A DNA stretch of 64,000 nt from an uncultured Bacteroidota bacterium (GTDB taxonomy: Bacteria > Bacteroidota > Bacteroidia > Flavobacteriales > Schleiferiaceae), in NCBI GenBank assembly GCA_913057235.1, contig CAJXNI010000008.1, positions 45,859 through 109,858 of the forward strand, read 5' to 3'. Of this stretch, positions 18,482 to 25,829 are shown one piece after another. A program made the translations under genes and the position numbers. The notes beneath the pieces were generated by a model that was not told where the DNA came from, ran no database searches, and saw only the letters and a list, made by a program, of their open reading frames with translations. Positions within the stretch are counted from its first letter, which is position 1; every line of letters begins with the position of its first letter.

Positions 18482-19894
18482 ATGCAACTTAAGGCCTTAA
18501 CGCCCAATCATAATTTCAAATCTTTTATTCACATAATCTCAGCCCTGGAAAACCTTAAGGGGGTTGAGCTTAGTGCGGAAGAAAAAGAATACGTTACTAA
18601 GCAGTTTGAAAGCGGATCACTCGCTTTTTTAAGCCGGCTGCCGCAATTGCTAGTTTTGGTAAAAACTCCCAAGGAATTTACGGATTTTTCAGCTGAAGAA
18701 CTACGTATTGGAGGTACTAAAATTGGACAACAGTTAAATCAGGAAAAAGCCACAGGCGCAGCCATTTTTGCTGAGCAAGCCGCGCAAGGTCTTGCTTTAG
18801 CAGAGGGCATGGCCTTAGGTAACTATCAGTTTTTAAAATACTTTACCCAAGGCAAGCCGGCCGCCCATTCTTTGCAAGAAATAGCGGTAGCTGGTGCGGA
18901 TGAAAAAGAACTCAACCACCTAAATGCACAAATTGCCGGCACCTACCTAGCCCGCGACTTAGTGAATGAGCCCCTCAGTTTTTTAACCGCTACTCAATTA
19001 GCAGAAGCAGCACAAACAGCTGGTGAAAAATTTGGCTTTAAAACCGAAGTTTTTACCAAAAAGAAAATTGAAAGCTTAAAAATGGGCGGCTTATTGGCCG
19101 TAAATAAAGGAAGCCAAGACCCGCCAACCTTTACCATTATGGAGTACAAACCCGCTCAGGCGGTAAATAGCAAACCCATTGTGTTGGTAGGCAAAGGCGT
19201 GGTGTATGATACAGGCGGCATGAGCTTAAAGCCTACCGCCAACAGCATGGATTCCATGAAAAGTGATATGGCTGGTGCCGCGGCCACCATAGGTACTTTA
19301 AGTGCCGTAGCCCAGGCTCAGCTCCCAGTGCACGTAATTGGCTTAGTACCCGCCACTGATAATCGCCCAGGTGAAAATGCCTATGTGCCGGGTGACGTGG
19401 TTACCATGTTTGATGGCACAACAGTAGAAGTGCTCAATACCGATGCCGAGGGCCGGATGCTCCTGGCAGACGCTCTGGCCTACGCCCAAAAATACCAGCC
19501 TGAGTTGGTCTTAGACACCGCCACCCTCACAGGCGCTGCCGCTGTGGCCATTGGAAAATATGGAGTAGTAGGAATGGGTACCGCTTCTGATGAGGTATTT
19601 GAAGGTCTCCAAAAAGCCGGGCAAACCTGCTATGAGCGTCTAGCGCGATTCCCCTTTTGGGACGAGTATAGTGAGCTGCTGAAATCGACCATTGCAGACG
19701 TAAAAAACATTGGCGGACGCGAAGCAGGAGCCATCACCGCAGGTAAGTTTTTAGAACGCTTTACAGACTACCCTTGGGTGCATTTAGACATTGCCGGGCC
19801 TGCCTTTTTAAATGCCGCTCATGACTACCGCTCGCAAGGTGGTACCGGAGTAGGGGTACGACTGCTTTTTAATTTTTTAAGCCAAAAATCATAA
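18482..19894 (+). CDS. pepA: M17 leucyl aminopeptidase
   Basis: 470 residues. The C-terminal catalytic domain carries the M17 metal and active-site motifs: VGKGVVYDTGGMSLKP with the conserved Lys and Asp, SMKSDMAGAAA, and the family signature NTDAEGRMLLADAL at about 318-331. The N-terminal about 150 residues form the poorly conserved M17 N-domain. It should be a hexameric two-zinc cytoplasmic enzyme that removes N-terminal residues from peptides. GTG at 18479 directly precedes the ATG at 18482; the ATG is taken as start. pdxA follows after six bases, so the two are probably co-transcribed, with no obvious functional link. Confidence 0.95.
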   Translation: MQLKALTPNHNFKSFIHIISALENLKGVELSAEEKEYVTKQFESGSLAFLSRLPQLLVLVKTPKEFTDFSAEELRIGGTKIGQQLNQEKATGAAIFAEQAAQGLALAEGMALGNYQFLKYFTQGKPAAHSLQEIAVAGADEKELNHLNAQIAGTYLARDLVNEPLSFLTATQLAEAAQTAGEKFGFKTEVFTKKKIESLKMGGLLAVNKGSQDPPTFTIMEYKPAQAVNSKPIVLVGKGVVYDTGGMSLKPTANSMDSMKSDMAGAAATIGTLSAVAQAQLPVHVIGLVPATDNRPGENAYVPGDVVTMFDGTTVEVLNTDAEGRMLLADALAYAQKYQPELVLDTATLTGAAAVAIGKYGVVGMGTASDEVFEGLQKAGQTCYERLARFPFWDEYSELLKSTIADVKNIGGREAGAITAGKFLERFTDYPWVHLDIAGPAFLNAAHDYRSQGGTGVGVRLLFNFLSQKS

Positions 19895-19900
19895 GCACCT

Positions 19901-20953
19901 ATGAGCCAAGAGGCTAAAAGACCGGTTATTGGTATTTCATGCGGTGACCTTAATGGCATTGGCATGGAAATAATTATTAAAACCTTTGAGAACGCAGATA
20001 TACTAGAGCTTTGCACACCGGTAGTCTTTGCTTCCTCAAAGGTGGCCTCCTACCACCGTAACGCCATTGACAAAAAGGATTTCAATTTTAACATAATCAA
20101 TGATCTGGATAAAATTCATCCAGGCCGTCCCAACCTCTTCAACTGTTGGAAAGATGAGGTGGTTTTAAACCTGGGTACCGAAAGTAAAGTTAGCGGAGAG
20201 TACGCTTTAAAATCTTTAGATTTTGCTTGCAGCGCATTGGAAAAGAACCAAATAGAAGCCTTGGTAACGGCCCCCATCCACAAAAACACCATTCAATCTC
20301 CAGATTTTCAATTCACCGGTCACACCGATTATTTAGAGGCCCGTTTCAAGGCCAAGGGTACCATGATTTTAATTAGCCAGCAAATGCGCATGGCTTTAGC
20401 CACAGTGCACATCCCCCTTGAAAAAGTGACTCCCATAATAAGCCAAGAGCTGGTGCTTCAAAGAATTGAAGACCTGCACCAGAGTCTGGCTAACGATTTT
20501 CAAATAACGCGAGGGAAAATTGCCGTTTTAGCCTTAAATCCGCACGCGGGCGATGGCGGGGTGATTGGCAAACAAGATGCGGAAATTGTACAGCCCGCTA
20601 TTCAAAAAGCTTTTGAAAAAGGAATCTCAGCCTTTGGCCCCTTCCCGGCCGATAGCTTTTTTGGCGCAGGTAAACACCGCTCTTACGATATGATTTTGGC
20701 CATGTACCATGATCAGGGTCTCACGCCATTTAAAGCCCTAAGCTTTGGTGAAGGAGTTAATTACACCGCTGGCTTGCCCGTTGTACGCACTAGCCCAGAC
20801 CACGGCACCGCTTTTGAAATTGCCGGGCAAGGTGTCGCCAACCCCCAGTCTTTTAGAGAAGCCGTTTACGCGGCTATAGATTTTATAAAAAACCGAAAGG
20901 TGGCTCAAGAGTTGAACGCTAACCCATTAAAAACCAAGCGCAAAAAAAAGTAA
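19901..20953 (+). CDS. pdxA: 4-hydroxythreonine-4-phosphate dehydrogenase
   Basis: 350 residues, family length. Visible motifs are IGISCGDLNGIGMEIIIKTF at the N-terminus, TAPIHK, TGHTDYLEARF, the metal-binding histidines in ALNPHAGDGG, and MYHDQGLTPFK with FGEGVNYTAGLPVVRTSPDHGTAFEIAG near the C-terminus. The enzyme oxidises 4-phosphooxy-L-threonine with NAD in the DXP-dependent pyridoxal phosphate pathway. That pathway also needs 1-deoxyxylulose 5-phosphate, the product of dxs at 13399. The C-terminus is a basic tail. It lies between pepA and the yceD-rpmF promoter. Confidence 0.96.
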   Translation: MSQEAKRPVIGISCGDLNGIGMEIIIKTFENADILELCTPVVFASSKVASYHRNAIDKKDFNFNIINDLDKIHPGRPNLFNCWKDEVVLNLGTESKVSGEYALKSLDFACSALEKNQIEALVTAPIHKNTIQSPDFQFTGHTDYLEARFKAKGTMILISQQMRMALATVHIPLEKVTPIISQELVLQRIEDLHQSLANDFQITRGKIAVLALNPHAGDGGVIGKQDAEIVQPAIQKAFEKGISAFGPFPADSFFGAGKHRSYDMILAMYHDQGLTPFKALSFGEGVNYTAGLPVVRTSPDHGTAFEIAGQGVANPQSFREAVYAAIDFIKNRKVAQELNANPLKTKRKKK

Positions 20954-20960
20954 GATGCGC

Positions 20961-20989
20961 TTGAGCCACTAAAACTTTTTATATATTTG
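20961..20989 (+). promoter_or_regulatory. yceD-rpmF operon promoter (TTG, 18 bases, TATATTTG)
   Basis: A -33-like TTG at 20961-20963 and an exact -7 box TATATTTG at 20982-20989, separated by 18 bases. The start codon at 21011 is 21 bases further on. This is one of the best matches to the Bacteroidota sigma-A promoter in the window. Confidence 0.65.
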
Positions 20990-21010
20990 CCGTCCCCAAA
21001 AAATAGGGCT

Positions 21011-21544
21011 ATGAAAAATGCGATGAAAGAATTTGACATCAATTTTTCGGCACTTAAAACGGGTACGCACAAGTTCAATTATGAATTTGGCAGTCAGTTC
21101 TTTACAGATTTTGGTAACCTCAGTTTTGATGATGTAAAACTGAAAGCTGAGGTGCAACTCGAGAAAAAAGAAAATGCCTTGGAATTGCATTTTTCCATTC
21201 AAGGTGATGCATTTTTATACTGTGATATTACTAATGAAGGGTTCTGGCATCCGCTGAAAAGCGAAACCAACTTACAAGTGAAATTTGGGGAGGCTTTTGA
21301 TGATACTAATGAAGAAATTCTGATACTACCCCACGGAGAACATAGTTTAAATATTGCCCAGTACCTCTATGAGCTGGCCATTTTAGCCAAACCTTTTAAA
21401 GTGGTACACCCTGATGTTTTGGCTGGAAAAAAAGGCCAGAAAGAGTTGCAAAAACTGGAAGAATTAAGTCCGGAAAACAAGAATGAAGAAAACACCGAAG
21501 AAATAGATCCGAGGTGGAGCAAGTTAAAAGATTTACTGAATTAA
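21011..21544 (+). CDS. yceD: YceD/DUF177-family protein (23S rRNA accumulation protein)
   Basis: 177 residues from ATG 21011; a second ATG lies four codons on. It has the DUF177 layout: a beta-rich N-terminal half, then the short motif AFLYCDITNEGFW where homologues often carry cysteines, and an acidic C-terminal half ending in DPRWSKLKDLLN, a strongly conserved tail. The family is linked to 23S rRNA or large-subunit accumulation. It is encoded directly before rpmF (19-base gap), the classic arrangement in bacteria and plastids. An in-frame TTG at 20987 overlaps the -7 box and cannot be the start. Confidence 0.9.
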   Translation: MKNAMKEFDINFSALKTGTHKFNYEFGSQFFTDFGNLSFDDVKLKAEVQLEKKENALELHFSIQGDAFLYCDITNEGFWHPLKSETNLQVKFGEAFDDTNEEILILPHGEHSLNIAQYLYELAILAKPFKVVHPDVLAGKKGQKELQKLEELSPENKNEENTEEIDPRWSKLKDLLN

Positions 21545-21563
21545 CAACATAAATTAGCGAACC

Positions 21564-21758
21564 ATGGCACATCCTAAACGCAGACAAAGCACTACAAGAC
21601 GCGATAAAAGAAGAACACACTACAAAGCAACGGCTCCCACCGTAGCTGTATGTTCGGAAACTGGTGAAGCCCATTTATACCATCGTGCGTATTGGCATGA
21701 AGACAAGCTTTACTACAAGGGTAAAGTGGTGATGCAAAAAGACGAGGCGGTTGCCTAA
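21564..21758 (+). CDS. rpmF: 50S ribosomal protein L32
   Basis: 64 residues, very basic at the N-terminus ([19 protein letters not shown]), the invariant L32 opening. The usual CxxC zinc-ribbon pairs are largely missing: only one Cys is seen ([17 protein letters not shown]), as in zinc-independent L32 forms. The product is part of the large ribosomal subunit. The gene lies between yceD and plsX, as in many genomes, and is followed by a hairpin with a T-run. Confidence 0.96.
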   Translation: MAHPKRRQSTTRRDKRRTHYKATAPTVAVCSETGEAHLYHRAYWHEDKLYYKGKVVMQKDEAVA

Positions 21759-21778
21759 TCAGCATTTACAATTTATAC

Positions 21779-21804
21779 AAAGGCAGTGCACGCTGCCTTT
21801 TTTT
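21779..21804 (+). terminator. Hairpin with T-run between rpmF and plsX (terminator or attenuator)
   Basis: A stem AAGGCAG/CTGCCTT (21780-21786 with 21793-21799, loop TGCACG) is followed by seven T residues at 21798-21804. plsX starts only five bases later, with no separate -7 box visible, so the hairpin probably sets the ratio of ribosomal to lipid-gene transcript rather than fully ending the operon. Confidence 0.7.
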
Positions 21805-21808
21805 ATTT

Positions 21809-22705
21809 ATGCTTAGCATAGGTGTAGATGTTTTTGGGGGGGATAATGCCCCTCAGGCAGTATTAGAAGGCATCGTAAATGTATTGCCTGAACTACCTGA
21901 GTATTGTAGCTTACACCTCTATGGGCCACAAGAAAGCTGTGGGTCATTGAAGGACCAGTACGCGCAAATTGAGCTAACCCCCACCAGCGAATACATTGGC
22001 ATGAGTGAACATGCCGTTAAAGCGCTCATGCAAAAACCCAATAGCTCCTTGGCCTTGGGTTTGCGAGATTTGGCACAAAATAAAACCCAGGCCTTTGCCA
22101 GTGCCGGCCATTCAGGGGCTTTAATGGTAGGAGCCTTGCAAATACTGGGCTTACAAGAACACGTTTTGCGGCCCGCAGTAGCTACTTTTTTACCTACCCT
22201 TTCGGGCGATGAGCACCTTCTTATAGATGTAGGGGCCAATGCAGATTGTAAACCTGAGCAACTGCTAGACTTTGCACACCTAGGGGTGCAGTACCTGAAG
22301 TCTCTTGCAAAAGAGGCCCCCGTGGTTTTACTCAACACAGGCACAGAGCCTGGTAAAGGCCGCATCTTGCACCAAAACACCTACAAGCTTTTAAAAGAAG
22401 ACCCCAAACTGCACTTTGAGGGCAACCTTGAAATAAGAAACTTATACCACGGTCCCGCTAAAATTATAGTTACCGATGGTTTTACCGGAAATATGGTTTT
22501 GAAGCAGACCGAGGCTTTTTATGAACTGACCCGAAGTAGAGATTTACAGGATGACTACCTTAGCTCTTTAAATTATGAAAATTACGGGGCCACCCCCATC
22601 TTAGGAGTCAAAGGTAAAGTAATGCTGGCCCACGGTGCCAGTAGTGTGCGGGCTATCCAAAACATGATTTTAGCCTCCGCCCGTTTTGCCCAAGCTAATT
22701 TTTAA
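21809..22705 (+). CDS. plsX: Phosphate acyltransferase PlsX
   Basis: 298 residues, slightly shorter than the usual about 320-340. The PlsX start is clear (GVDVFGGDNAPQAVLEGI; family form DxxGGDxAP). Further conserved stretches are SSLALGLRDLAQNKTQAFASAGHSGALM (quoted here only as a landmark near residues 80-105), LLIDVGANADCKPE, NTGTEPGKG and VTDGFTGNMVLK. The enzyme makes acyl-phosphate from acyl-ACP for phospholipid synthesis at the membrane surface. It sits in the standard rpmF-plsX-fabH order. Its start codon follows a hairpin/T-run by five bases. Confidence 0.95.
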   Translation: MLSIGVDVFGGDNAPQAVLEGIVNVLPELPEYCSLHLYGPQESCGSLKDQYAQIELTPTSEYIGMSEHAVKALMQKPNSSLALGLRDLAQNKTQAFASAGHSGALMVGALQILGLQEHVLRPAVATFLPTLSGDEHLLIDVGANADCKPEQLLDFAHLGVQYLKSLAKEAPVVLLNTGTEPGKGRILHQNTYKLLKEDPKLHFEGNLEIRNLYHGPAKIIVTDGFTGNMVLKQTEAFYELTRSRDLQDDYLSSLNYENYGATPILGVKGKVMLAHGASSVRAIQNMILASARFAQANF

Positions 22706-22732
22706 ATTTACCGCCCCAAATAATCACACCTC

Positions 22733-23728
22733 ATGAAGCCAACAGCAGCCATAACCGCAGTGGGAGGTTACCTACCAGAGTTTAAGTTAACCAATAGTAT
22801 TTTAGAAACGATGGTTGACACCTCAGACGAGTGGATTACCACCCGTACAGGCATCAAGGAAAGACGCATTTTAAAAGAAAAAGGAACGGGAGTTTCCTAC
22901 ATGGGCATTAAAGCCGCAGAAGAAGCGCTTGCCAAAAGAGGCATGAAAGCCAATGAGCTGGATGCTGTCATTTTTTCAACCGTTACGCCTGATATGCCGG
23001 TAGCTAGCTCTGCAGCCTTTGTAGCTTCAGAAATTGGCGCCACCAATGCCTTTGCTTATGACTTGCAAGCCGCCTGCTCCGGTTTTTTATACGGCCTGTT
23101 TACCGCCTCGCAATACATTGAAAGTGGCCGCATGGAGCGGGTCCTTTTGATTGGGGGCGATAAAATGTCATCTATTGTTGACTACAGTGACCGCACCACC
23201 TGCGTAATTTTTGGTGACGGCTGTGGCGCAGTAATTTTAGAAGCCAACCCGGAAGGTCTGGGACTGCAAGATTCTATTTTACGCAGTGATGGGCGTGGTC
23301 GTCAATACCTGAATATTAAAGCCGGGGGCTCCATGTACCCCCCTAGCAAAGAAACTGTAGAACTAGGCGAGCACTACGTGCATCAAGAGGGCCAGCAAGT
23401 CTTTAAATTTGCAGTCACCAACATGGCCGATGTGTCGGCCAAAATTATGGATCGCAATAATTTACACGCCGATGATGTAAACTGGCTAGTGCCCCACCAA
23501 GCCAACAAAAGAATTATTGATGCCACTGCCAAGCGTATGGGTGTGGGCCCCGATAAAGTGATGCTGAACATACAACGTTACGGCAATACCACTAATGGTA
23601 CCTTACCCCTTTGTTTGTACGATTATGAATCACAACTACGAAAGGGCGACAGTCTTATTTTTGCCGCCTTTGGCGGAGGATTTACTTGGGGGGCCATTTA
23701 CCTGAAATGGGCTTATGACGCTGCCTAA
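22733..23728 (+). CDS. fabH: 3-oxoacyl-ACP synthase III (KAS III)
   Basis: 331 residues, full length. The thiolase-fold active site is visible: catalytic Cys at about 114 in DLQAACSGFLYG, His in VPHQANKRIID, and Asn in YGNTTNGTLPL. The N-terminal DTSDEWITTRTGIKERRI is the family signature. It condenses acetyl-CoA (or a branched primer) with malonyl-ACP to begin fatty acid synthesis. It follows plsX by 27 bases and precedes accB/accC, so malonyl-CoA supply and initiation are encoded together. Confidence 0.97.
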   Translation: MKPTAAITAVGGYLPEFKLTNSILETMVDTSDEWITTRTGIKERRILKEKGTGVSYMGIKAAEEALAKRGMKANELDAVIFSTVTPDMPVASSAAFVASEIGATNAFAYDLQAACSGFLYGLFTASQYIESGRMERVLLIGGDKMSSIVDYSDRTTCVIFGDGCGAVILEANPEGLGLQDSILRSDGRGRQYLNIKAGGSMYPPSKETVELGEHYVHQEGQQVFKFAVTNMADVSAKIMDRNNLHADDVNWLVPHQANKRIIDATAKRMGVGPDKVMLNIQRYGNTTNGTLPLCLYDYESQLRKGDSLIFAAFGGGFTWGAIYLKWAYDAA

Positions 23729-23735
23729 AAATTTT

Positions 23736-23743
23736 TAGATTTG
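23736..23743 (+). promoter_or_regulatory. Candidate internal -7 element TAGATTTG before accB
   Basis: An exact TAnnTTTG match in the 44-base gap between fabH and accB, 29 bases before the accB start. It may give accB-accC extra transcription. No -33 match. Confidence 0.4.
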
Positions 23744-23772
23744 TTTAGAAACCACCACTTAAAATAATATCC

Positions 23773-24279
23773 ATGGATTTAAAAGAAATTCAAAACCTTA
23801 TAAAGTTTGTGGCCCGCTCTGGTGCCGCTGAAGTTAATCTTGAAACTGAAGATTTTAAGATTAATATTAAAACAGAGTCAGCCATTCAAAGCGAACAACC
23901 AGCTCCACAAGTAATTAGCATGCCGCAAGCGGCTGCCGCTGCTCCAGCTCCTGCGCCCACACCGGCTCCAGCCCCTTCTGAAGCAGCAGCAAGCGCCCCA
24001 GACTCTAAAAAACAGGCTCAGGCCGAAGATGATTCGAAATATGTAGCCATAAAATCACCCATGATTGGGACTTTCTATCGCAGACCTTCACCAGACAAAG
24101 ACTTGTTTATAAATGTAGGAGACGAGGTTAAAGAAGGTACCGTGGTTTGTATTGTCGAGGCCATGAAGCTCTTTAACGAAATTGAAAGTGAAGTAAGTGG
24201 AAAGATTGTTAAGGTGCTGGTAGATGACCAAACCCCCATTGAGTACGATCAGCCTTTATTTCTGGTTGACCCCTCTTAA
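23773..24279 (+). CDS. accB: Biotin carboxyl carrier protein of acetyl-CoA carboxylase
   Basis: 168 residues. An N-terminal helical segment ([17 protein letters not shown]) is followed by an Ala/Pro-rich flexible linker (about 50-76) and the biotinyl domain. The biotin attachment site is [11 protein letters not shown] with Lys at about 132, and [14 protein letters not shown] opens the domain. The carrier shuttles carboxybiotin between AccC and the carboxyltransferase. accC follows after 20 bases. The carboxyltransferase genes accA and accD are not in the window. Confidence 0.97.
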   Translation: MDLKEIQNLIKFVARSGAAEVNLETEDFKINIKTESAIQSEQPAPQVISMPQAAAAAPAPAPTPAPAPSEAAASAPDSKKQAQAEDDSKYVAIKSPMIGTFYRRPSPDKDLFINVGDEVKEGTVVCIVEAMKLFNEIESEVSGKIVKVLVDDQTPIEYDQPLFLVDPS

Positions 24280-24299
24280 TTTCTAACTTTTCAGAGCTT

Positions 24300-25643
24300 A
24301 TGTTCAATAAAATATTAATTGCTAACCGCGGTGAAATAGCGCTTCGGGTTATCAGAACCTGCCATGAAATGGGGATAAAAACCGTGGCAGTTTACAGCAC
24401 CGCAGATAAAGACAGCCTCCACGTGCGTTTTGCTGACGAAGCCGTTTGCATAGGACCGCCAGCAGGTTCAGATTCATATCTCAACATCCCCAATATTATT
24501 GCCGCTGCAGAAATCACCAACGCAGATGCCATTCATCCCGGCTATGGCTTTCTTTCTGAAAATGCGCAATTTTCCAGGATTTGTAGTGAAAACAATATCA
24601 AATTCATCGGCCCCAGCCCCGAAATGATTGACCGTATGGGAGATAAGGCTACCGCTAAAGCAACCATGAAAAAAGCTGGCGTGCCTACCATACCTGGCTC
24701 AGAAGGGCTTTTAGACTCTTACGAGGAAACAGAAAAGTTAGCCGATGAAATTGGCTACCCCGTTATGCTGAAAGCCACGGCCGGGGGAGGCGGTAAAGGT
24801 ATGCGTGCCGTTTGGAAAAAAGAAGATCTGCAAAAAGCTTGGGACTCTGCCAGACAAGAGGCCGGTGCGGCCTTTGGAAATGATGGCATGTACATGGAAA
24901 AACTTATTGAAGAGCCACGCCATATTGAAATTCAAGTGGTAGGTGATCAAAATGGTAAAGCCTGTCACCTTTCAGAACGTGATTGCTCAGTGCAGCGCAG
25001 GCACCAAAAGCTTACAGAAGAAACGCCTTCTCCCTTTATGACCAAAAAACTGCGCGATGAAATGGGCAAAGCTGCCGTAAGAGCCTGTACACACATAAAA
25101 TATGAAGGAGCGGGTACGGTTGAGTTTTTGGTAGACAAGCACCAGAACTTCTACTTTATGGAGATGAATACGCGTATTCAGGTAGAGCATCCCATAACGG
25201 AACAGGTAATTGATTATGACCTAATACGGGAACAAATTAAGGTAGCCGCTGGCATCCCTATTTCGGGTAAAAATTATGAGCCCCAAATGCATTCTATTGA
25301 GTGCCGTATAAATGCCGAAGATCCCTTCAATAATTTTAGACCCTCTCCGGGTAAAATTACCACCTTTCACGCTCCAGGCGGACATGGTATACGCTTAGAC
25401 ACCCACGTGTATGCAGGTTATATCATTCCACCTTACTATGACTCTATGATTGCCAAGCTTATCACTACGGCTCAAACCCGAGAGGAGGCCATTGATAAAA
25501 TGAAGCGTGCCTTGGATGAATTTGTAATTGAAGGCGTGAAAACCACCATACCTTTTCACCGGCAATTGATGAAACACCCTGATTATGTTGCGGGTAATTA
25601 CACCACGAAATTTATGGAGAGCTTCAAACTGAAAGAAGAATAA
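24300..25643 (+). CDS. accC: Biotin carboxylase subunit of acetyl-CoA carboxylase
   Basis: 447 residues, family length. The order is an N-terminal biotin carboxylase domain ([20 protein letters not shown]), an ATP-grasp domain with the glycine loop [13 protein letters not shown], and a C-terminal domain containing the catalytic [16 protein letters not shown]. It carboxylates the biotin on AccB using ATP and bicarbonate. It ends the yceD-rpmF-plsX-fabH-accB-accC run and is followed by a T-rich terminator. Confidence 0.97.
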   Translation: MFNKILIANRGEIALRVIRTCHEMGIKTVAVYSTADKDSLHVRFADEAVCIGPPAGSDSYLNIPNIIAAAEITNADAIHPGYGFLSENAQFSRICSENNIKFIGPSPEMIDRMGDKATAKATMKKAGVPTIPGSEGLLDSYEETEKLADEIGYPVMLKATAGGGGKGMRAVWKKEDLQKAWDSARQEAGAAFGNDGMYMEKLIEEPRHIEIQVVGDQNGKACHLSERDCSVQRRHQKLTEETPSPFMTKKLRDEMGKAAVRACTHIKYEGAGTVEFLVDKHQNFYFMEMNTRIQVEHPITEQVIDYDLIREQIKVAAGIPISGKNYEPQMHSIECRINAEDPFNNFRPSPGKITTFHAPGGHGIRLDTHVYAGYIIPPYYDSMIAKLITTAQTREEAIDKMKRALDEFVIEGVKTTIPFHRQLMKHPDYVAGNYTTKFMESFKLKEE

Positions 25644-25680
25644 TTTTAGATTTTGAACTCCACACCATCTATCATTCTTT

Positions 25681-25713
25681 AAAAAAAGCAGGGCACAAGT
25701 TCTGCTTTTTTTT
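25681..25713 (+). terminator. Terminator after accC
   Basis: An A-rich stem AAAAAAGCAG (25681-25691) pairs with CTGCTTTTTT (25702-25712) around a 10-base loop, and its 3' arm is the T-run. It sits about 40 bases after the accC stop. Confidence 0.75.
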
Positions 25714-25760
25714 GCTTAATGGGCTGGGCTGATTACTATTCCTTTTTATGGCATGAACCT

Positions 25761-25797
25761 AAAAAAAGGCCGTTCCGCTTCAAAAGCAGAACGGCCT
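25761..25797 (-). terminator. Terminator of the leftward T9SS gene
   Basis: A 12-bp stem AGGCCGTTCCGC (25767-25778) pairs with GCAGAACGGCCT (25786-25797) with a single mismatch. Read leftwards it is followed by seven T residues (25761-25767 on the complement). It lies about 30 bases beyond the stop at 25830. Confidence 0.85.
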
Positions 25798-25829
25798 GTG
25801 CTTTACAATAGGCCTAGACCTTTCAGAAT

